Below are positions 33,901-48,100 of a DNA stretch of 64,000 bases, piece by piece (within the stretch, counting starts at the first letter, position 1; each line of letters starts with the position of its first letter). The notes under the pieces are model-generated. The model had not been told where the DNA came from and did not search any database. It saw nothing but the letters and a program-made list of their open reading frames with translations. This DNA is from Eucommia ulmoides (taxonomy: Eukaryota; Streptophyta; Magnoliopsida; Garryales; Eucommiaceae), in assembly GCA_016647705.1 (NCBI GenBank), contig CM028326.1, positions 19,414,401-19,478,400 of the forward strand, written 5' to 3'. Position numbers and translations under genes: made by a program.

Positions 33901-36900
33901 ACAATGAAGTTAACAATATCTGCAAACCAAGGAAGTCTTACCTCTACATTGAGGAGTTGTTAATCCAGAAAGACTTCCATGATACATTCGTCAACACCAA
34001 TATCTTTGATCTCAAGTCTTGAGAGATGATCTACAACTACATTCTCACTACCCTTCTTATCATGAGATTCCACATTAAATTCTTGAAGCAGCAAAATCCA
34101 TTGAATTAAACAAGGTTTCATATCCTTTTTCACGAACAAATAACGGATGGCCACATGGTTCGTATAAACAATTACCTTGGAGCCAATGATGTATGATCGA
34201 AAATTGTTACATGCAAATACGATTGCCAACATCTCTTTTTATGTAGTGGTATAATTTTCTTATGCATCATCAAGAGTTTTACTTGTATAGTATATTGCAC
34301 GAAAGATATTTTCTCTTCGTTGGCCCAAGACTACTCCAACTGCATAATCACTCGCGTCACACATAATCTCGAACGGTTCGTTCCAATCGGGTGCGACAAC
34401 AATTGGAGCCGAGATTAGTTTCTCCTTCATCATATTGAAGGCCTTCAAACATGAATCATCAAAGATAAACATAGTGTCTTTCTCTAATAAATTGCATAAA
34501 GGCTTTATAGTCTTTGAAAAATCATTTATGAATCTTCCATAGAAACCGACATGGACTAGAAAACTCCAGACCCCCTTTACATTAGTCGCTGGAGGTAGTT
34601 TTCCAATTATCTCAATCTTTACTCGATCCACTTCAAGTCCTTTGGAAGAAACCCGATGGCCTAGAACAATACCCTCTTTGACCATTAAGTGACATTTCTC
34701 CTAATTGAGAACAAGATTCTTCTCTTCACATCGTTTTAACACAAGCCATAAATTATGGAGGCAATGGTCAAAAGATGAACCGAAAATTGAGAAATCATCC
34801 ATAAATACCTCCATAATATCTTCCATCATATCGGAGAAGATTGCCATCATACATTGTTAAAAAGGCGTTGGAGCATTGCATAGTCCAAAAGGCATATGGT
34901 GGTATGCAAAAGTATCATATGGAAAAGTGAATGTAGTCTTTTCTTGATCCTCCACGGCTATGGCAATTTGATTATATCCTGAACACCCGTCAAGAAAACA
35001 ATAATCCTCATACCTCGCTAACCGGTCCAATATTTGGTCGATAAAAGGAAGCGAAAAATGATCTTTCCTTGTAGCTTTGTTCAACTTCCAATAATCGATA
35101 CACACTCTCCATCCCATGACAGTTCTTGTGGGAATTAGTTCATTCTTCTCATTTTTCACTACGATCATGTCGTCTTTCTTCGGTACCACTTGTACAGGGC
35201 TTACCCATGAACTATCCAAAATTGCATAAATAATTCCCGTATTCAACAATTTTAGAACTTTGGCATGAACCACTTCATTCATCGCCTGATTAAGCCTTTG
35301 TTGATGCTCGATTGAAGGCTTATAAGAGTCCTCCATAAGATCTTTGTGCATGCATATGGTTGGGCTTATTCCCTTGATGTCAAAAATAGACCAAGCAAAA
35401 GCTGATTTATGCTTCTTCAGGATAAGGAGCAATTTCTTTTCTTCTTATTTACTCAGCGATGCCGAAATGATCACCAGATTAGTATATTTGTCCCCCAGAA
35501 AGGCGTACCTCAGATGATCGGGCAATTTTTTAAACACTACCCTACCTTGATATTTATTTGAAGGGTTGGATGAATCCTTATGCCCTTCAAGAATATCCAC
35601 TTTAGCCACATTCCCCATTTCACTTGGCAAAGCATCGAGGGCTATAACGCAATCAACTATACTATCTTCCTTGGCATATCTCTTCACATCGACATCCCCC
35701 AAAAATAAGGAATTGGTGAGGCTATGTGCAAAAAGCTCATTATTTACAGCCTCCTGAAAGAACTCTTTAACACAAGAGTCTATTGTTTCCACCCGATGAC
35801 AAGTCGGATTTTCTCTCGAGAATCGCATGGTCTCGTAGATGAACTTAACTTCCTCTTCATTAACCCTTAACGTTAGATTCCTGCTATGCACATTAATCAA
35901 AGCCTTTCTGGTTGCGAGAAAAGGCCTCCCAAGAATAATGAGAATTTCTCGGTCTTCTTCCATATCCAACACCACAAAGTCAACAGGAAAAATGAACTTA
36001 TCTACCTTTACCAACACATCTTCAATAACTCCCCTTGGGTAGGTAAGAGAACGATTTGCCATTTGCAAAGTAATAGTCATGGGCTTAACTTTTCTAAGCC
36101 CTAACTTTCGAAAAACATACAAAGACATGAGATTGATACTACTATCGAGGTCACATAATGCCTTCTCAAAGTTTGAACCTCCAATGGTGCATGGAATGGT
36201 GAAACTTCTGGGAACCTTAAACTTTTGTGGTAGTTTTCGCTGAAGAATTGCACTACATTTCTCCATAAGCTTGACCGTTTCGTAATCTTCTAACTTTTTC
36301 TTGTTAGTCATAATCTTCTTAAAAAACTTCACATAATTAGACATTTGTTCTAATGCATCTGCGAAGGGAATGTTGATATGAATTTTCTTAAAGATCTCAA
36401 GAAACTTAGAAAATTGAGCATCCAACTTCTTTTTTCTGAAACCATTGTGGAAGTAGTGAATGTGGATTAATGACAAGAGTATTATCCGAAAATGAAACTG
36501 ATCCCAGATTAACTTTTAGAGTTTCTTTACTCTTGGCCTCTACATTATTATCTTTACCTTTTATTAGCTTCCTCATTCAACTTTTTCTCTATTGGCTTTG
36601 TATTCGGAATATCCTTACCACTTCTCAATGTGATCTCCTTGCAATCCTTTGGGTTAGTTTCTGTGTCACTTGGGAACCTTCCCGAATATTGCCCGACTGA
36701 TTTACGTCTAGAAGGACTCTATAGTCACGTTGATATTAGTGTAGGTTATCTCGATATTGTCAAGCCGAGCATCATGTCTATTGAGATGAGTGTGAGTTTC
36801 TCCACTTCTCTACTTACAAAGCTTCCATAGTGTTAAAAAATGCAAGTTGTGCTGTAAGCTTCGAAACTTGGGCCGACAAAGTAGCTAGAGGTTCTACCTT

Positions 36901-39900
36901 TTGAATACCAGCTACCTTTTCTTCCATATTCCACTCGTTGGGCCATTGTAAATTGTTTGCCGACATCTTCTCCAATAACTCTTTAGCCTCCTCAAGGGTT
37001 TTAGATAGCAAGGAACCCCCAGATGCAATATCAATAATCGTTCTAGTTTGTCCATCCAACCCGTTATAAAAGAGTTCAATTTTAAAGCAGTCTTGATACC
37101 CGATTTGAGGACACCGTCTCAATAAATCTTTAAACCACTTACATGCCTCAAAAAGTGGCTCAAATTCCCATTGGAAAAATTGATCAATTTTGCCTCGCAA
37201 TTGTACAATCTTCGATGGGAGAAATAACTTAATAAGGAACTTTTGGGCTAGTTCCTCCCAAGTAGAGATACTTCCCGCTTGTAATGATTGGAGTCAACCT
37301 CTTGCTCGATCTCGAAGAGAGAACGAGAATAGTCTTAACTGTACAACATCATCCGTGACTCCATTAATCTTCACAGTATCAGAAATCTCCAAGAAAGTAG
37401 CCAGATGAACATTTGGATCTTTATGTGGAAGTTCGCCATATTGATTCTGTTGAACCATGTTGATTAGAGTGAGCTTTAACTCAAAATTGTTGGTTTGAAT
37501 TGTTGACCTTCTGATCCCAGAGTAATTGTTATGCACAACGAGTCTAAAATAATCCCGGAGGATCCATTGTTGTTGTTGTCATGGTGGTAGTGGTAGAAGA
37601 TTGTCACCACCGTTCTCCATTTCTTGAGCTCAGTCTCTCTTTAATTTTCATATTTTCCTGAGTGTACGTTCAACTTCCAGATCAATATGAATGATTTCCA
37701 AGCTTCGAGCTCTTAGCATGCACCTTGCCAACCACAAAATATAATTAACAAAATTAAAACAAAAAGAAAAATGTCTAAATTAGGATCAGATCAATTGGTA
37801 GAAATATTAGCTAAAATTTCTAAATTACCCAATCCCTGATAACGACGCTAAAAACTTGTTGTGAAATCTAATTGTTATGTACACTTGCAAGTGTATGAGA
37901 TCGAACAAGTAATAAAGTGTGTGAGTAAGTATCGTTACCTCAAGGATTGGTAGAAAGAAATTAACTAAGTACCGCAATTAGAATGACTTAATTTTATTTA
38001 AGCAATCAAAATAAATTGGTAGGAATTTTGATTAATAACTGAATAACGATTGATGAAGAAATTAACTAACTAACAGACTTTTATAGGACCTTCGATGAAA
38101 AGAAAACTCTAAGGGGATCTGAAATCATTTTGCTAAACTATGTTTTGTCTCAAGTTTGTTAATTAAATTCATATCCAATTATTAACCATGTGTGTCTAAA
38201 TTGACCTAACTTCTACCTCTCGAATGTCAAGTAAGATAATTTGTATAATTTTTTAATAATTAATATCTCTATCAATTCAATTAATTATCCAATCTTTAAG
38301 TCTCACCCATCAAATGACCACCCAAATTATATTAGCCTCTCGTACTCAATACAATAAGAGTTGTATTTCTCCGGTCTTAATATGCAAGATTATCACCTCT
38401 CAAATGTCTAATCTTACACATCTATGATATCTAATTAACTCTCATATAAATTAGCAAATACACATACGAAAAAACAAATGATCGAAGCATTAAATCCAAT
38501 TAACAAAATCTTGGATTCTCAAAGCATAGTTCTTACAAAGTTATTCAAATACCCCTAGATAGAAACAATTTAGCCGAGCATATTCATATTGTTTATCAAT
38601 ATGTCTTTAATAACATTCAAACATGAACTCATGATTCGTAAACAATTAACAATCATAGATCCCAAATTTTGCATGCACAAGAAGTAAAGAGATAAGGGAT
38701 GGAAGAAAAACTAAATTCAGTGAAGTTTTCAGGATCTTCAATATCTATTACAATCTCCTAACCTCTAAAGTTGTGATTTTTCCCCTTGATTTTAGTGAAT
38801 TCGGGCTCCCAAAAGTCCTCCTTCAATCTCAGTTTGGTTTCTCTTCTATATTCCCCAAAAACTGTTACAGTTTAGCTTGGGACACTACTCTTGCATTAGA
38901 GAGGGCACTGCATCGGGGTAGAAGCGCGCTGTAGTGCTGCCACGATGCCTAGGGTTACAAGAGATGTGCGTTGCAATGAGGTAGATGCGCGTTGCAGTGC
39001 GCATCCATCAGTTTGTTTTGTCTGGGGGCGCGCTGTAGCGAAGAAAAGAGTGCTGTAGTATAGTAGCGCACTGTAGCAATTAATAAGCCTGTTGCAGCGA
39101 ATTTTGGGCATTGTCCTAATTCGTTCCACTAAAAGCCTTGATTTTCTGCCGATTTCACCCAATTCACCTCACCTACATAAATACAATTAAAAAGTATTAA
39201 ACATACAAATGAAATGCTAAAAAAATTATAAAATTCAAAAGGGGATACATTGAGAAAAAATCAATTTATCATCCGTCATCAGTCCCAAACAGCGATGTGT
39301 GATGTGTTAGAGAATGGTGATGGCTGTGGTCAAAGTGCATCCAATTATGGTCAGTCAACAATGGGCGATGAAAATGGACCACTTTGGACACCATGTTGCC
39401 ATGCGTTGCTTTGTGAGTTGTTTGTGGTGATACTCCTCATCAGTTTTTCCTAGTCCTAAGCATCGAGTTCGAGGTGCTTGGGAGTACAGGCCGTCGTGAT
39501 TATTGCACATCAGTTAGAGTCCATGGGCCGACCATAGATAATAGGAAAATGGGCCCATCCTAGGAGAATGTGAATGCTCTTTTGGTTGCATAGAAAACCT
39601 TATGGTCTGAGTACCGAGTCCAAAGTACTTGGCAGTATAAGGTGTCGTGCTTCTTTCCCATTAGTTAGAGTTCGTGGACCAACTAGAGAAAATAAGATAA
39701 AAGGCCCAACCTAGGGGAATGTGAAGACCCTTCTGGTTATACAGAAAACCTGTCCAATCGTCGTTACTCATTGATTAGACCAGGACAAGAGGTGTTGGCC
39801 CAGTGCATACCCAAGAGCGGGGTGAATTGGGTAGATAAAAAAATTATCAGAAAAAAAATACTTTAATAATCCAAATAATTGATTTTAATTCTAAATTAAT

Positions 39901-42900
39901 TATTATCTTTATATCACCACGGAAATATAAAATCAACTAGGTGCACACCAGACAAGAAAAATAAATAATGTAAATATAGCAGCATACCAGAAATTTATAT
40001 TGGTTCACCAAGTTACTCTTGGCTAATCCAGTCCTCCGAGCCCCACGGAGAGTCGCACCTACTAAATTCAAGATCCCTTTAAAGGTAGAAACCAAACTCT
40101 CACAAAAATTCTTTTACAAGCTCAAAATCAACATTTACAAATTCTTTTTCACAGGCTTAAGAATAATCTCTACTTTTTATAGGCTCGAGAATAACTTAAT
40201 TCTTTTTAAATTAAGGCTAAAGAATCAAAACCTCACAAACACTCAAAATATCCTTTTACCCAGTAATGATTGAACCATTACAAAATTGCTCACAAAATAA
40301 TTCAATTTAAAAAGAATTACAACCTCAATCTCTTTGTAGGAAGAGACTGAAATTAGTTACCCTTAGATTAAATACTCCCAATAGTATTCAATCTATTACT
40401 CAACTCACCAATTTAAAATTGACAAGTGATTTTTCTCACTCGAAACTTCTACTACCCCAGATAAATTAGAACTCAATTAATATCCCAAAACTAGTGATAG
40501 AAAAGTGAGATATTCAAAATATGATTTTAAACAAAAATGGATAGCATATAATTGAGCACGTAATCAGATTGATTCAAGAAATTATTTCAAAAAATATTTT
40601 TCAATAAAAAATGAGAAAACAATTTCTAAAGATCAAATTCCAAACATAATCAAACAATGCTAAATAGAAAGTAATTTGAAAAGATTTTACCCGGAATCCA
40701 CCGAAAGAATAATTATAGTAATGTCACTTCAGATTCGTTTGCAGCAATAATTCACAGTTCTCAATATGATTTCTCTTAGAAAAACTCAGTATAATATTCT
40801 TGATCTCTCTCACTGATATGAAAAACGCAGGTATATATAAATGAGAATAAAATAAACCCTCTAACAGTTCTCAATTGTTATGACACTTAATTGCTCTTAT
40901 AGACCCCTTATATTATTAAGACTTCATCCTGGTTTAAATCACTTAATTATAGCTTATAAACTTCACAATTTAGTCCCCCAACTATTTCCCAATCACAATT
41001 AAATAGGATATAAAGTATTACATGTACAAAATTGAAAAAATATTCAAACTTAACAAACCATATTTATAGGGATATCATAATATGTATTGCATATCTCAAA
41101 TAACATTAAATACCTAAAATCTCCCGTGAATCCTAACCAAAAAATGGCTAGTAACGGCTACTTTTAGAATAAAATCTAGAATTCCATAATATCCTGAAAC
41201 AGTCCCATAAGTCGACCGACCAAGATCACCTGTCGACCGATCGATTTAGGATGTAGCTAAGCCAAAAATTATGTGCCCATCGGTCGACCTATCTACCGAC
41301 TTAGAGATTTAGAAAGTTCTATTTCTTATCACAGGTCAACCGCTCTGTCGACTTATAGATACAGAGAATTCATATTTAAGCACAGATCGACCTACCTATC
41401 AACCGAGAGATATAGAGACTTTTTCTTCTATACTCCGGTCGACTTACCTGTCAACTTATAGATGCTGGAACACTTATCTTAATTCGTTTTTAATCCATTT
41501 TTATTGATGTTTTCGCCCCTTTAACCGATTTCTTTTCTCAGTTAGTTCCATTAAGTATTTAAATTCAATTTTAATCAATTATTAATATTTCTTTTTCAAT
41601 TACACATAGGAGAAATTAATTTAGCTAATTAGGATCCTATTAAAAACACACATATTTATAAAAATTATTTAAAAATCTTTTTGTGTCATGTGTAATCTTA
41701 ATTAGGATATTAAGAGTTGAAATTTAACTTGAGTTAATCCTTCATCATCTTTATCATCATATATTCATCATTTGAAACTAATAAAATGAAACACTTAATC
41801 AAACGGTGAGTTCCACCAAAAATATCAACCTTTAATTTTCTATCAAAATCTTAGAATCAACAAGAGGACTTTTCATTGATCAAACTAGGACAAGAGAACG
41901 CCTTTGGGTGACCAATAGGGACACACTGGGTTAGATTACCCCGGTCATTTGAGCACTATATGGTAAAAAATAAGGCATGCTTGGTGCCCGATAATGGTGG
42001 GAACATTAGTAACAAATTTCAATCCTCAAGTCGTCATTTGCCCTTCCCGTCAACCCTTGTTGACACGTGTCCGAAAATCCTCTTAACAGATTAAGATGGA
42101 GTTCAATAAGTGAGATGATGAGGATTGTGTCTGGGCTTAAGTCACCAACAACTAGGTTCACAAGTCAAAGAAGAAAAGGTCCCGACGACCGTTGACTGGG
42201 ATCCATGATGAGTAGGTGGCTTGCAGCTCAGCCATTGCGCCGGACTTGTAAAATATTTAATTTTCTTCCATCAATGCAAACAAACCTATTTTTTTGAAGT
42301 TTTTCCTTGTTCTATGTGCACAGTGTCTTGTGTTCGGTGCCTTGTTTGATGTGTTTCCAACGCTAGAAAATTGCTTGCAATTGTTTTTCACACCTTTTGG
42401 TCAGTATACCTTGAGCACTGAACTTTTTCTAGTTTTGTCTAGGATTTATGCTTGGTGCTCAATCAAAAGACTTATGCCTGGTGCACTCTTATTACTTGTA
42501 GACTTGCAAAAAAAAATCTCATATTTTTGTGGTATGCTTGTGGTGTGCTCTAAAGATCATGCCCTTCTGCCCCACATCCCATGACCCAAGCCTATGTAGA
42601 CGTGGTCATGGCTTCATTTAAAGACATATGGCTTTCATGATGTTTAGTTCTCGCAGTCCCCTAGGGTGCAACGCTTAGCTCGGAATCTGGTGGCTGGTTA
42701 TTGATGGATTATCTGTAGTTAGATTCATCCTTAAGCCATATCGAGTTCTCCTAATTTCAGCCTATGCAAGGGTTCTTCCACCTTTTCGATGCCTAACCTG
42801 TGGTCGACTTTACTAGGTGGTCAGACCTGATCAGCGCCTTATTCCTGGTGAATGACCTTAGTTGGTCCCTTGACATAGATTGCCGACCTATAGAGATGAT

Positions 42901-45068
42901 CCGATTTTACCCCATTGGTTCACACCGGATGTAGTCTTAGGCGATTCTTCTGAAGATTGATCGTAGAACGGTGGTTGAATCTCATTGAGGTTGGAAAGCT
43001 ACTTGGCTTCATCTGTAGCAGGACAGAGGATTTCTTGGCTCTGCCTCTATGTTGTACTCGTTGGTCGGATGGAAGGCTACTCATCTCCATCCTTGACGAG
43101 ATAAAGGACTGCTTGGCTCCGCCTATGAGCGGCGATCGTTGTTAGGTCAGAGAGCTAATTGTCTCCATTCGTGATAAGGCAAAAGGTTGCCCAGATCCAC
43201 CTTTAAAGGTGCTCGTTGGTTGGCCAGAGGGCACTTGGTAGCATATAAATACATCACTATCACTCATAAGTATAAGAGGTCAAATTTTAGTATAGGTAGG
43301 GAGAGCAGAGATATCTTGTCCACAGGGATTGGTTGTGATTATTATTGAGTACCGCGTTTATCATGACCTAACTTTATCTAGACTAAAACAAATGTAAATA
43401 AAATTAATCTAAACTAATACTAAAATACTAATTAAACTATACTAATACTAATATGAGATGTTTGAGGAAAAATCTTGCCAAGGGATTAACTTTGTTTACA
43501 AAGGCGTGTATGGTCTCGTTTTAGTTTACGTTAATGTTGTTCGGGTTTCCGACAATCTTCGTTCGTAAACTCACTCGCCACCTCTCCCGAGTGTAAGACA
43601 AGTGAATACATGACTTCGCGTCAACGAAGAAGTCCTCCTCAACGTCTTAACAATGCTAGGTCACGTGAGTCTTGCCCCAACGTTATTGATTATACACTTT
43701 CTAACACCCTCCTGGGTCGTTAGATTGTCATGTTGTGTTTACCCTATCGACAATCTCAGTTCGTAAACTCCTCCACCACCTTTCCCGAGTGTAAGACGAG
43801 GGAATACATGACTTTGAGTCAACGAATAAGTCTCATTTAACGTCTTAACGACCCTAGGTCACATGAGTCTTACCCCAACGTCATCGATTGCCCACAATCC
43901 AACTCCCTCCTAGGTTATTGGATCGTGGCGTTTATTTATCCTAGTCCGAATCTGGGATTACCTCTTCCAAGTGTCAAACTCTGTCCTCTCGATATATCTA
44001 TCTAAGCATAATAAACAAACAATACAAGAAACACAATCGAAATTATTATAAAACACACATTAACGAAACACAAACTCAAACAAACAACACTTCTATAAAT
44101 TACATGACAAAAATCCATTTAGCTCATGACCATAGCCGGTTATACAATGAAACTAGAGCTAAACATGCTCAAACAATAATCCTAAGTTAAGAAATAAAGA
44201 AAAGAACGAGAGAAACTTAGTCTAGTCCGAAGATTTGCCATTAAAAACGTTCCAAGATCGCTCCCCCTTCTTTGCAACGTGATCTTCTCCTTAGGATTTG
44301 AATGAGCACTCCCTAAACCTCTCTCTAAAATATCCTAAGTTTAATGGAGCTCTAATGGCCGGAGGAGAAGAGATGAAAGGGTATAAATAGGAAAAATATC
44401 TTAAAAATATCTAAAATCTGGTGCAGAGTGACAGCCTAGGTGGTAGGTATGTCGGTTTAGTGATCGCCTAGGCGGTGGAATAGTGATCCAAGTTTATACA
44501 TTCTGATGGCCTAGGCGGTGGTTTCACCGCCTAGGCGGTGAAATTGCAGTGAGTTTAGGCTTGGCTCTGTACTTTGACAGCCATGGCGGTGGTTTTGGTC
44601 GCCGCAGCGGTGACTGCAGGTTCTAAATTTCATTTTCTTTGCCCTTTTTCCACCATCTTTGATCTGATGTGATCGTTTTTTATTTGTTTTCATACCGTTT
44701 CACCTCAAACACCTGATTTAGTACAAAAAAAGTAAAAATATATTAAAATATACTAAACGTACTCGAAAACTAACAACGTTAGGATTAAAAATAGATAAGT
44801 AATTTACACATAACAAATACCCCCAAACTCCGAATTTTGGTAGTCCTCGAGAAAAACACCCACGCATTAAAAGAAAATATAAAAAGTAAGTACTAAAAAT
44901 GAAAAACACGAAAAACAAATATGTGCAAATTTTGGGTATCATCTACTGGCCAAATGAGCTATCCCTCATCGGCCCCCAATCTTATCTAGTTCAGGCATAA
45001 AAACACATAATGTAATGTTCTAGAATTTCAACATTTATAATATTAAATACCATTATAGATCCTGTTAA

Positions 45069-45103
<35 letters not shown>

Positions 45104-48100
45104 AAAACTCAAATATACAATTGTCCGTTAATCGGATTGGATTATCCACTATATAAGCGCATGACAAAAAAACCCTGAAGGTATAGGGAATCCATAGGCT
45201 TGACCGAGGATCTATTCTCCACTAATGTAGGCTTGGAAGTTCAAAAAGATCAATAGTTCTTGGTTTGGTTTAGGACAAATGGCCAAGGGTAATTTTGAAA
45301 GAGAAAACGGGTTAAGGTCGTTAACTTGACGTTACCCAAGGCACATCACTTGGCCCTCACACTCGAAACCCCAAAGTTAAATTGAAATAACCCTGAACAA
45401 TCTATTAAGAACGACGTACTCATTTGTCAAAAAGAAATGAAAATAAAAATTGTATTTACATTTGATTCTCTTTTTTTTCTTCTCTATTTTTTTTTTCTTT
45501 TCAATGAACACCCCCCCAAACTTATTCGATTGTTACAATTGAAGGGATGTGTGAAAAACGAACAAAAATGACAAGTAAGTACTCGAATACCAAACCAATC
45601 AAAAGTTCGCCCTAAACCCCCCCGCTCACATCAAGTAGCATAATGAATGCTTACTTGATGCACTCTCTTTGTGCCTTTGGTTTAGCGATATAGGTTTGGA
45701 AAAAGTTTAATCAGCTAGGATATTTGTTTAAGTGTTCAGAATTGAAACGACTATTAGGCTTCGATAGGGTAACGAGGGAAAATGATATATCAAGGTAAGC
45801 TTAAAAGGCTCAAGCGAGAAAATGAATGCCTAAATCATGTCTTCCAAACTAGCTCGCCTAGGATTTCGCCTCGAATTTCCCTCAAATCAAGTTCTAGAAA
45901 CCCTAATGTCATGAATTTAGGTGACAAATAATCGTTTTCAAATCAAATAGACGGTTACATAATGAGTTTTCATGCTCGTGCAAGTAGGATCTATAATAAT
46001 TATTACTAAAACATAACGTTGAGCACACAGAACATACATTCATGAGTTTTATGCTCGACCTCAATAAACAATCAGGGGATAGACTCATTATCGGGTAATG
46101 GCCCAGATGACGTCAAAACTCAGCACATAACATAAAAACTATCCTAAACAGACATACACACATAGAAACAATAAAACATACTAACTAAAACATACTAAAA
46201 ACATACTACACATCACACCCGACTCAAACAGGAAATACCCATAATAACCTAGTTAGCGATTACAATGATATGATAAAGTATTATAATGAAGACTAGGATT
46301 TAGAACACATACCTGGGAGGCGAGAAAATATCGCCTCCGAATCAAATCGGTTGTAACGGATCTAATTTATTTTTCCTTGGGTTGCCTCTCAAGAAGCGCT
46401 TGGTTTAAGGTCGTCAGCCCGACACACCGAAGTGCTCATCAAAGAGCGGCTTTCGCCTATAGTACGTGTCAAATAACACTACGTACAGGTTTTGATTCAA
46501 CACGCCCTCAAGCTTAGCGAGATAAGGCATTCGGCTCGGGCTTTCAACGGCACGCCTCACCTATTCATGTACTTGGTGGGCATGGAAGAATGTTGCTATC
46601 GGCGGCGAAAGACAAGTGAACCACATCAGATCCTCATAGATGTGATCGACTGGAATCGATGGCGGCATCACTATCTTGATCTCCAATGGTGATGAATCAA
46701 AATTATCGATCCATACTTGGGTTCCCGTCTCATTCGGATAAGAATAATTGAACTCTCCCAATATTCTTCCGCTCATTTTCGACTCCTCATGGTGGCTTTC
46801 ATAATAGGATTCAGCTTGTTCGCCTCTCAGTGCCACCGCTCCTGCCTCATGTTCGTTGATCCGGTCATGCATCTCCCTCAATAATCTCTGAGTCTCCCCC
46901 ATAATGGTTGCGAGCGTTTCTTCCAGATTGGGGAAAGACTCCTCGTCGTGATCCAGAATGTCAATCCATGGCGTCGTGGTGTTGGAAAAATCCCCCAAGT
47001 TTTGGTGACTTGGTGAATAATTCCAACTCTGAAAATCAAAGGCCGTCATTTCCTCCAACGACCAAATGGCTTTGTCCGCGATTAGGTCGTAGAGAGAGGG
47101 AGTACTATTTTCTCATTCCACCCATATTCTGGTTGTGGCTTGTAACCCATTGAGAAAATTGAGGAGTTGACTCTCCGTTGGGAAATGATGGTTCAAAAAT
47201 CGGAGTAGAAAATCCTTGTATCGATCCCAAGCACAGTAAAATGACTCAGAATCCCGTTGAGAGAACTGTAAGAGTACCTGTTAATCAACGTCTTAACGAT
47301 GCTAGGTCACGTGAGTCTCTCCCTAACGTCATTGATCCATTTTCATACTTTTTCACCTCAAACACCTGATTTAGTACAAAAAGAGTAAAAACACATCAAA
47401 ATATATTAAAACGTACTAAACATACTCGAAAACTAACAACGTTCAGATTGGAAATAGATAAGTAATTTACACCTATCAGCACTCGTCTCTGTCCATGGTG
47501 GGATGGAAGGTTGTCTAACTCTACCTCTGAGTGGTGATCATTGATCAGTTGGAAGACTACTCGTCTTTGTTCATGGTGAGATAGAGGACTACTCGGTTCC
47601 ACCTCTGAGCAGTGCGCGTTGTTCAGCCAGAAGGCCATTCATCTCCGTCCATGGTGGAACGGAGGGCTACTCAACTCCACCTATGAGCGATGCTTGTTGG
47701 TCGGTTAAAGGGTTACTCGTCTCTGCCCATTATGGTACAGATGGCTACTTTACTCTGTCTCTAAAGGGTGCTTGTTAGTCAGTTGGAAGGCTACTCGTCT
47801 CCGTTCATGGTGGGACAGAGGGTTGCTCGGCTCTGTCTTTACACGGTACTCATTGGTTTGTTGGAAGGCTACGTATCTCCGTCCATGGCAGGACAGAGGA
47901 TACTCATTGGTTAGCTAGAGGGCTACTCATCTCTATCTATTGTGGAATGGAGGGCTGCTCGGTTCCATCTCTGAGCAATGTTCATTATTCAATTGGAGGG
48001 CTACTCGTCCCCGTCCTCCACATCTTAAGGGTGCTCATTGGTTGGTCGGAGGGCTACACGTCTCCATCTATAGTCTGATGGAGGGTTGCTCGGTTTCTTC

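Larger units (their letters stand above)
28091..39271 (-). mobile_element. full-length Athila-like Ty3/gypsy retrotransposon (11.2 kb), minus strand
   Basis: Two LTRs (28091-29465 and 37857-39271), a tRNA-Asp-type primer site, gag, protease, RT, RNase H and integrase in normal order, an extra domain after integrase, a long 3' non-coding region and a polypurine tract before the 3' LTR. This layout is that of the plant Athila lineage. Every coding segment carries stops or frameshifts, so it is dead. It lies inside the 5' LTR of the 27209-50215 element. The 5-bp flanks (CCCTT and TCCGT) do not match exactly, so the target duplication has mutated or is missing. Confidence 0.9.
43236..47478 (-). 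mobile_element. Athila-like deletion derivative inserted in the tandem array
   Basis: Flanked by the exact 5-bp duplication GCACT (43231-43235 and 47479-47483). Minus strand: a shortened 5' LTR at the right, a gag fragment, then sequence that normally follows pol, the 3' non-coding module, the polypurine tract and a complete 3' LTR at the left. Protease, RT and integrase are deleted. Homologous to the element at 3626. Confidence 0.87.

Noticed and set aside
28086-39276. Exact target duplication for the Athila-like element
   Set aside because: Flanks CCCTT and TCCGT agree at only three of five positions, so no claim is made.
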